DNA of 64,000 bases, from assembly GCF_048569485.1 (NCBI RefSeq), contig NC_134357.1, positions 477,673,260 to 477,737,259 on the forward strand. The letters are read 5' to 3'. The notes below the pieces were generated by a model. It was given only the letters and a program-made list of their open reading frames with translations. It was not told the DNA's origin and did no database searches. The stretch comes from Anomaloglossus baeobatrachus (Eukaryota; Chordata; Amphibia; Anura; Aromobatidae). Position 1 is the stretch's first letter. Each line of letters starts with the position of its first letter. Below, in pieces: positions 57,357-64,000 of the stretch. The position numbers and the translations under genes were made by a program.

Positions 57357-58141
57357 GGCTGCCTTCACACTACGTCTTTTTAACATGCGTCCTGAACGTT
57401 TTTTTGCTGCAAAAGCGGATCCTGCTTTTACAGCAAAAAACGCATGCAAACGCATGTGTAACTTTGCAGGATCCTGTCACTGGATGTTTAGGGGCGGGCA
57501 TTGGAGTCATGTGATCAGGAGTGATGGGAACTAAAAACGTGCCAGACTGGGAGCCGGCTTCTTACAACTGCGGAGGTTCGTAACCAAGGTAAACATCGGG
57601 TATACTTGCTTGGATACCCGATATTTACTTTGGTTACAAGCGTCTGCAGCTGCTAGGAGCCGGGCTCCCTGCACACGTAACCAACGTAAACATCGGGTAA
57701 CTTAGATAAGTGGTTACCTGATATTTACCTTGGTTACGAGTGTCCGCAGCTCTCAGGTGGGGGAGAGGGAGGGGGAGAGACAGAGGTAGGAGAGAGAGGG
57801 ACTGATCACGCGAGACTGGTTCTGGGCATGCTCAGTAGAGCAAGCAGGATCCTGTCTATCAGCATGCCAGCGTTCACATGCGTTTGCATGCTGTTTAGTC
57901 AGGATCCAGCGATTTGCAGTATTTGGACGCAGCTCAAAAACGCTACATGTAGCGTTTTTGAAAGATGTTAAAAAACTGCAAGTCGCTGGATCCTCACTAA
58001 CGCACGCAAACGCAGGTGAACGCATGTTAACGCGAGTCCATTGCAAATGCATTGAAATGAAAACGCATTTGCACTGGATCCGTTTTTGCGTTAAAAAAAC
58101 GTTCAGGACGCATGTTAAAAAGACGTAGTGTGAAAGCAGCC
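57357..58141. mobile_element. PIF/Harbinger-like MITE, TAA-flanked
   Basis: The inverted ends GGCTGCCTTCACACTACGTC and GACGTAGTGTGAAAGCAGCC extend inward for more than 100 bases. TAA is duplicated at 57354-57356 and 58142-58144. The interior holds repeated 'GTAACCAAGGTAAA(C/T)ATCGGG' blocks in both orientations. The same family is at 62119-63301. Confidence 0.8.
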
Positions 58142-58227
58142 TAATGGAATTAACACAAAATGTTCCAGAATGTGATGACAGGATTACATTTGCATAAATG
58201 TAGATTATTTTTTTGTTGATGTTGTTC

Positions 58228-58325
58228 ATGGGAAAATATAAGACATCCCCTGAAAATTTGCCCCAGCATATTCTTTAGAGCAAAAGATAATATAAGACCC
58301 TGTCTTATTTTTGGGGGGGAGGGGG
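58228..58325. repeat. Short interspersed repeat 'CCTGAAAATTTGCCCCAGC'
   Basis: A 98-base block running from ATATAAGACATCCCCTG to CTGTCTTATTTTTGG, matching the edges of 2905-3912 and the block at 50060-50155. Confidence 0.55.
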
Positions 58326-58439
58326 GAACGCATAAAAGGAACAAATTCTGATGCAAGTATCCTTTTGAATTTTTTTTTCTACTGCTACTTGGACGGGAGA
58401 AAAACATTAGACATGTCAGACAGCAGGGGGCAACGTCAC

Positions 58440-60026
58440 TTTGGTGATAAAAATCTTTATTGAAATTCAAACCTGTGCAAAAGTGACACAGCAAAATGCT
58501 TCATTTATCCCAGCACCAGAAAGATTGCCCCCTCCCCCCACCGTGAGCTAAAGACGTCTCCGATTGCTGGATGCAGCCACCCATGGTAGCAACTGGCAGT
58601 CAACGCTGTCACGCTATCATGGGGCAGGCGACGAGCTTAGACTTCTGCCCTTAGTAACAGTTTGGCACAATGTGTAAGGCAGTGGTTGTATAAAAAAGAA
58701 AAACATTTATTATAAGGACCTATGGGGGGAGGGTTGACATTGGCGAGATTTTTCCATATCTTCAGTGTCCAAACTGCTTGAAACTAGTGAATAAAGCTGA
58801 AGGCCATAAAGTTTGGCAGGTTTAAAATAAAAAAAAAAATAAAAGGGAATATATAATAATACACAAATGTGCCATAAAGGAGACATTTCAAACAAAAAAA
58901 AAACAAAAAACCATCACCGCACCAATACCGTAAGCTAAACGGGATCTCTATAATGTTACGCCATCAAAATGATCCTCAGTCATTCATATACCTGTGTCAG
59001 TGCCACTAGGAGAACCAAACATTACTGTGCCTGGCATCCAACTGGAAATGACCTAGAGGAGGAGCTTTGCAAGTTGTTAGCTGCACTCAGCCAATTAAAA
59101 AGAGGGCGTGTCCTCAGTAATGCTGAAGAGGAGGAGTCTGCTCAACAGTCCTTTTCAGCTAGATGTCTAACTCTTGCCTAGAATTAAGTGGCACTTACAA
59201 ACAAAAAAAAAAATGAAAAAAGGGCTTTCTTACAATAAGTGTTGTGTATTAACGTGACAGCAGCTGAATTGTAATGCCAGCCATGTGTTTTCAATTCTGG
59301 GCACCCCTCTTAAAAGGGCTCATTTGTTTTACACAGAACATGGCGTTCATCAGTCTATTGTATACCGACCTAATAATTCTAATAGGATGCATGCACAATT
59401 GTGATGGGTGTGCATGATCCCTGGCAAACATATGTCAATACTGAAGGCACTGGATAGCTCCTTTTAGTGAACCTGAAGGCTCAAGCCTGCCCCCCGGTGG
59501 TGACTACAGGTGCTCATTCTGTGCTAACAGCGTATTAACTTAGCCCTGCAATCTGAAATGGGACCATCCAAACCAAAACCCCCTCCTATTTAAGGAAGCG
59601 GTAAACCCCCTTGGTAATCACGAGGTCCACCAGATGGCACAACTGAGTTTAGGTTAACTTAGAAATCAGAGCTCAGAAGGTGTTAATGGCACCCATAATA
59701 AAGCTGTGTGCACCCAAATCTTAAATATCCAGTGACTGATCCTAGGTCACCACCCGGTGACCCTCCAAGTCTGGTTTGGAGTGAGGCGAAAAAAAATCTA
59801 CAATATAACAGACTATAAAAATTACAAACATATGGCGGCGGCGGCGATGAGACGCTATTGGCGCCCCTTGACGTGGCGAGGACCTCGCGTCTGTCTGCTG
59901 GCGGCACTGGATAAGGCACTTGGGAAGCGGAGGAGCATAGCCAGGCTTACGAAGCCGTAGAGCTGACAGTCGGCGACCGTGGCCTCCGGTGACTCTGAGT
60001 CTATACAGCTCTGAGGCCAGGGCGGC
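58440..60026 (-). other. SYNGR2: SYNGR2 3' UTR
   Basis: Follows the stop codon on the - strand and runs to AATAAA signals at 58706-58711 or 58456-58461 (seen on + as TTTATT). Either gives a 3' UTR of 1.3-1.6 kb, and alternative use of both is possible. At 59627-59640 it holds CCACCAGATGGCAC, a full match to the CTCF core pattern. No large repeat is inserted. Confidence 0.55.
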
Positions 60027-60221
60027 TCAGTATGTCGGCGGCTTGTAGCCGTCGTCTGTCTCTGGGCTTTGTGTGAACGGCGGCCGCTGGTAGTTGTCGC
60101 TGACGGCGTCCGGGTAGCTGGAGTAAGGCGACGCGGGGGACAAGTTGGGATCCATGTAGCTGGTGTTGAAGTCTTCCACTCCCATCCTGTACTTCTTAAA
60201 GGCCATGCTCGCCAGAGGGAA
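60027..60221 (-). CDS. SYNGR2: SYNGR2 last coding exon
   Basis: The acceptor on - is TTTACAG. It encodes FPLASMAFKKYRMGVEDFNT, then the cytosolic tail 'PYSSYPDAVSDNYQRPPFTQ', and ends TYR-TGA (stop at 60027-60029). The frame is phase 0 after the Trp of the previous exon. Confidence 0.93.
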   Translation of the reverse strand, partial: FPLASMAFKKYRMGVEDFNTSYMDPNLSPASPYSSYPDAVSDNYQRPPFTQSPETDDGYKPPTY

Positions 60222-63200
60222 CTGTAAAGACAGCAAGGGATCAGTGCTACCAACGCGGCAAGGGGGGAGCGAGAGCAGAACTGCCCCTTTAAGACAGAAT
60301 GAGAACTCCTAAAAATCCACCTCTCCCAAGAGCAGAACTCCCCATCGACCTCAGGGTGCTATTCAACCGCCAGGAGGGATAACGTGCTGCAGAGCATTGC
60401 AAGTCTGCAGCACATTTTGAGCTCATAGCTACAAAGTGTCTGTCTCCATGAAGTAACAGTAACAAGTAACAGCAATTTCGATTGACAGAGTTTTGTGGGG
60501 TTTTTTCACCTGTTATATTTTAATTTTTTTTCTCATTTATTTTACACCTTGTTCCTCGTATAAGATCAAAAAGATATTAGGAAGGCATTGAAATATTAAA
60601 ATATTTTTACCTTACTTCCTCTGTAACTGGGGCTGGTTATTAGCTACAGTCAGGGCCAGCGTCACCACTTGGCACACCTGGGCAAATGCCAGGGCCGTGG
60701 ACAAACCCCCCCTGTTTGTCCACGGCCCTGGAATTTGCCCGGGTGCGCCGGGTGGTGACGCCGGTCCTGACTGTAGACCCCACTGCCCACTCGCTGTCGG
60801 GGACACAGTCAACATTGTTTGCCAGATAGTGTCCCCAGCCCTTTATGATGTATGGGGCCTGGGTGACTGTACCCCCGCCTCCTCACCCATGCGCTGTGTC
60901 TCTGTTGTATGTAATGGGTGCAGCGTCCTGACTGCTCCCGGCTTATGAATAGTAATAAGCCGGACGAGAGAGAGTGTGAGTGAGAAAATATAGGTGAAAA
61001 GGTTTGGTACCGTGTTAGCCAGGTGAAAAATTATTGAATGTTCTCAGTGAGAGGAACAGAATTATAATCTTGTGATACCTTTTAATGGCTAACTAAAATA
61101 AAATATCATCACCTTATTTTATTTTAGTTAGCCATTAAAAAGTATCACAAGATTATAATTTTGTTCCTCTCACTGAGAACATTCAATAATTGAGAAAATA
61201 TACATAGATACATACCACAATCTCTATATTCTAATCATGAATCATGGTATGGAGTAAAGGGGCCCACTGGGAATCTATTGTGCAGAGCCCCATGAAAACC
61301 TGGAACAGGGCCTCGTTGCAATGACCGTAGAAAAGCAGCCTCCTAACTGCACAGCAGAGCCGACGGGGTCTCCTGCTCTCTTACTTCATACAGTAATCAC
61401 ATGACCTCTGTGTATGGGGGAGGAAGCGCCATCAGCGCTTGTTTGGCACCGTCTATACAGCGATAAAGAAGGCAGAGATGGTAATAAATTGTCTCTGCCT
61501 TCTCTATGGGGACTCTGGCTGTGTCTGTCCGTCGGATCCCCACGCCTGCAGCTATACGATCACTGTAGAGTAAGAGCAGGACCTTCCCAATGTTTTTCTA
61601 TGTCATGGAGCAGAGACGCTCCACCCACCATCTACTAACCGCAACGACCAGAGAGTGCTCCGATTGCTGCTGTTTAACCATTTAAATGCTGCTTTCAATC
61701 TCAGACAGCAGAAATTAAGCAGCACAATTCTGTTGAAGCATCTGTTTAGGATTCAGCTACGTATGGAGAGTGAGTGGAGACTTACCCAGGACAGGATGGA
61801 GAAGAAGCTGAAGGCGATGGCCGCCCGCGCGTTATCAGCCCCCGTAAGAGTTAATTTAGGATCTGTTGTGGACGCCCACTGATTGGCCAAGAAGCAGAAC
61901 CCCACAAACCACAGGAAACACCAGAGGCCTGAAAAAACAAAATGTAGAATACAACATTAGGGCAATTTCTCCAAATGCAGGCCTGGTAATCTTTGAAACA
62001 ACATTATTAATTTTTGTTTTAATATTTCAATTTATTTATTTGAAATCAGGATAACCTAATCATGGGTTAAAACAAAAAACAAACACCGTAGCAATAATAA
62101 TTCTTGGGCGCCGCTTAAGGCTGCTTTCACACTACGTTTTTTTAACATGCGTCCTGAACGTTTTTTAACGCAAAAACGGATCCAGTGCAAATGCGTTTTC
62201 ATTTCAATGCGTTTGCAATGGACTCGCGTAACATGCGTTCACCTGCGTTTCCGTGCGTTATAGTGAGGATCCAGCGACTTGCAGTTTTTTTAACATTTTT
62301 CAAAAACGCTACTTGTAGCGTTTTTTGAGCTGCGTCCAAATACTGCAAATTGCTGGATCCTGACTATACTGCACGCAAACGCATGTGAACGCTGGCATGC
62401 TGATAGACAGGATCCTGCTTGCTCTACTGAGCATGCCCAGAAACCAGCCTCGGATGATCAGTCCCTCTCTCTCCCCCTCCCCCTCTGTCTCTCTCCCCCT
62501 CCCCCTCTGTCTCTCTCTCTCTCTCCCCCGCCTGAGAGCTGCAGACACTCGTAACCAAGATAAATATCGGGTAACCAAGCAAAGCGCTCTTAGTTACCCG
62601 ATGTTTATCTTGGTTATGTGTGCAGGGAGCAGGCAGCCCGGCTCCTAGCAGCTGCAGATGCTCGTAACCAAGGTAAATATCAGGTATCCAAGCAAGTTAC
62701 CCGATGTTTACCTTGGTTACGAGCCTCTGCAGCTGTCATAGCCGGCTTCTATCACGTTCAGTTCCACTGACTCCCGATCACATGACTCCAATGCCCGCCC
62801 ATAAACTTAAAGTGACAGGATCCTGAAAAATAACATGCATAAACGTTTTTTTTTTGCTGTAAAGCAGGATCCGCTTTAAAGGCTATGTGCGCACGTTGCG
62901 TAAATACATGCAGTTACGCTGCGCTTTGTAGCGCAGCGTAACTGCATGCGTCCTGCGTCCCCTGCACAGTCTATGGAGATTGTGCAGGGGCCGTGCGCAC
63001 GTGGCGTTTTAGAGCGCAGCGCTTCGGCTACCGCCGAAGCGCTGCGCAAAAAGAAGTGACATGTCACTTCTTCCGTGCGCTTTGCCGGCAGCTCCTGCTC
63101 TGTCTATGGCAGGAGCTGCAGGCAGAGCGCATGGAAACGGTTTCACTACGGACATTCCTGCAGCGATTTAAAGCGCACATGTGCTCTTCAGATCGCTGCA

Positions 63201-64000
63201 GAAATTTCTGCAGTGAACTGTACGCAACGTGCGCACATAGCCTTACAGCAAAAAAAAACGTTCATGACTCATGTTAAAAAAAACTTAGTGTGAAAGCAGC
63301 CTAAATCAGCAAAAATAATAAATCATGATTGCTGTTCCAACATCCGCCACTAGAGGGAGCCCAAAGAACGCAGATTCATAAAAGCCATTTTTATTAAGCA
63401 AACTCCCTCTAGTGGCGACCAGTGGTACTAGAAGAATAAGATATTTTAACCCCTTCCCTACCAGGCAAAATTCTGTTTTTTCTTAGTCTTCTTGAGGGAC
63501 TGGAACCTGCGATCGTCTGATTTCTTGGACTATATATTGCAAGTACTGCTCTATGAAGCTGAGATGGCGAGGATGGTAAACTTTAGTATGCACCCCCCAG
63601 CGTTCACGTCATGGGGTGGATGGGGTTGGGCTATGGACCGATTGCACTATTTAAATACCACGGACAGAAATCTACAGCAGCATTAAAAGGGTTAAACAGC
63701 AGAAACCGCGGCGCAAATTTACTTACCCGCGAAGCCCAGGTCTGAGATCACAATGTACTTCCGAGTGCTGACGTTGCTGAGTGTGGGGAAGTAGACGTCC
63801 AACCCGAGGAAGGTAAGAGCTCCGAGGAAGGCCAGGACCCCGATCCCTATGCCGTAGTGACAGGCATCCATGTTCTCGTTAAAGATGCAGACGAGCGTGC
63901 TCTGATCTGGTTTATTCACATAGCCGTCCGTCAGAATGCAGGCGAAGACGATGAGCGCAAAGATCTGATGAAGAAAGAACAGAAAAACAAAAAAAAAAAA
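60027..64000 (-). CDS. SYNGR2: Synaptogyrin-2, last three coding exons (gene continues past the window)
   Basis: SYNGR2 is a four-span (MARVEL-type) membrane protein of synaptic-like microvesicles and other transport vesicles. Exons on the - strand are 63727-63964, 61786-61928 and 60027-60221, all with GT...AG introns and a continuous frame of 191 codons plus stop (human total: 224 residues). The first segment gives 'IFALIVFACI' (span 1), 'NENMDACHYG', 'IGVLAFLGALTFLGLDVYF' (span 2) and 'RKYIVISDL'. The second gives 'WCFLWFVGFCFLANQW' (span 3), 'TGADNARAAIAFSFFSILSW' (start of span 4). The last gives a tyrosine-rich cytosolic tail ending 'DDGYKPPTY'. The missing N-terminus (about 33 residues) must lie beyond 64000. 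The tail fits SYNGR2 better than SYNGR1 or SYNGR3, and the TK1 neighbourhood agrees. Confidence 0.93.
60644..60776. mobile_element. Fold-back repeat in the last SYNGR2 intron
   Basis: Arms starting CTACAGTCAGGGCCAGCGTC and ending GACGCCGGTCCTGACTGTAG are near-perfect reverse complements of about 63 bases around a C-rich turn (about 60708). No clear target duplication was found. It is probably a small MITE. Confidence 0.55.
60993..61190. mobile_element. Fold-back insertion with 12-bp target duplication in the last SYNGR2 intron
   Basis: TGAGAAAATATA flanks the insert (60981-60992 and 61191-61202). The first 38 bases (GGTTTGGTACCGTGTTAGCC...) occur once. Then arms 61031-61110 and 61111-61189 are near-perfect reverse complements. 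One orientation is longer than the other, as in the insert at 1337-1794. There is no coding capacity. Confidence 0.6.
61203..61785. other. Rest of the last SYNGR2 intron
   Basis: Non-coding, with no element ends or tandem repeats recognised. Confidence 0.4.
61786..61928 (-). CDS. SYNGR2: SYNGR2 internal coding exon (spans 3-4)
   Basis: The acceptor on - is TTTTCAG and the donor GTAAGT. Joined to the previous exon's last base it opens with Gly, then LWCFLWFVGFCFLANQW, 'ASTTDPKLTLTGADNARAA' and 'IAFSFFSILSW'. Length 143 bp (phase 1 in, phase 0 out). Confidence 0.95.
62119..63301. mobile_element. PIF/Harbinger-like MITE in a SYNGR2 intron, split by another MITE
   Basis: The ends GGCTGCTTTCACACTACG and CTTAGTGTGAAAGCAGCC are inverted. 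TAA is duplicated at 62116-62118 and 63302-63304. The family is the same as 57357-58141. A second MITE (62880-63243) is inserted close to its right end. Confidence 0.8.
62880..63243. mobile_element. Nested MITE with GGCTATGTGCGCACGTTGCG ends
   Basis: The ends AGGCTATGTGCGCACGTTGC and GCAACGTGCGCACATAGCCT are perfect inverted copies. Several further internal palindromes (for example CAGTTACGCTGCG / CGCAGCGTAACTG) follow. It interrupts the larger MITE's inverted end. Confidence 0.75.
63340..63422. repeat. Small inverted repeat with CTCF-like arms in a SYNGR2 intron
   Basis: CCGCCACTAGAGGGAGCC at about 63345 and CTCCCTCTAGTGGCGACC at about 63404 face each other over a roughly 40-base spacer. 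Each arm is close to the CTCF core pattern (the usual GGC reads GGA). It could be a short SINE-like remnant. Confidence 0.45.
63727..63964 (-). CDS. SYNGR2: SYNGR2 coding exon (spans 1-2)
   Basis: The acceptor on - is CATCAG after a pyrimidine-rich run and the donor GTAAGT. It encodes 79 codons plus one base, from IFALIVFACILTDGYVNKPD through 'LVCIFNENMDACHYGIGIG' to 'YIVISDLGFA'. The upstream exon with the start codon lies outside the window. Confidence 0.95.

Overview
The window is vertebrate nuclear DNA, most probably from a frog (anuran amphibian). Two host genes are recognisable. TK1 (cytosolic thymidine kinase) lies on the + strand at 37890-43797 with all seven coding exons. SYNGR2 (synaptogyrin-2) lies on the - strand from about 58.45 kb to the right edge; its last three coding exons are present and its first lies outside. 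The two genes converge tail to tail, as in mammals. Almost everything else is repetitive. The mixture of Tc1/mariner copies, Penelope-like elements (PLEs), L1/Tx1 LINE, Gypsy and DIRS elements, TAA- and TTAA-flanked MITEs and very long minisatellites is typical of large amphibian genomes. No bacterial genes, CRISPR array, tRNA or rRNA was seen.

Layout. 0-10 kb: a LINE tail, a MITE, a fold-back insertion carrying hammerhead-ribozyme-like motifs, PLE fragments in opposite orientations, a 5'-truncated Tc1 copy and LTR-element fossils. 10-22 kb: a Tc1 copy split by a solo LTR, microsatellites, a second solo LTR, a 28-bp minisatellite and another Tc1 fragment. 22.2-29.9 kb: a giant imperfect palindrome made of two head-to-head PLE copies, the left one broken by a Gypsy (chromovirus) fossil. 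30-37.4 kb: degenerate minisatellites, a MITE that grew an internal minisatellite, a small complete hammerhead-bearing insertion, and a 29-bp tandem array of about 2.3 kb ending about 0.45 kb upstream of TK1. 37.7-44.4 kb: TK1, whose third intron is almost entirely a 47-bp tandem array of about 3.2 kb. 44.5-58.1 kb: nested MITEs, two more Tc1 copies, a DIRS fossil with both terminal inverted repeats and its internal complementary region, and a TAA-flanked MITE. 58.4-64 kb: SYNGR2, with fold-back and nested MITEs in its introns.

The most interesting signals are: (1) the TK1 intron array, in which most units carry a near-match to the CTCF core motif and which is flanked by a full consensus match; (2) hammerhead-like motifs in at least three retroelement contexts, all sharing an extra A after the catalytic CUGANGA box; (3) three fold-back insertions with 12-16 bp target duplications, pointing to a retrotransposition route rather than a cut-and-paste one; and (4) the PLE palindrome. 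TK1 and SYNGR2 are not known to act together: TK1 makes dTMP in S phase, and SYNGR2 is a four-span vesicle membrane protein.
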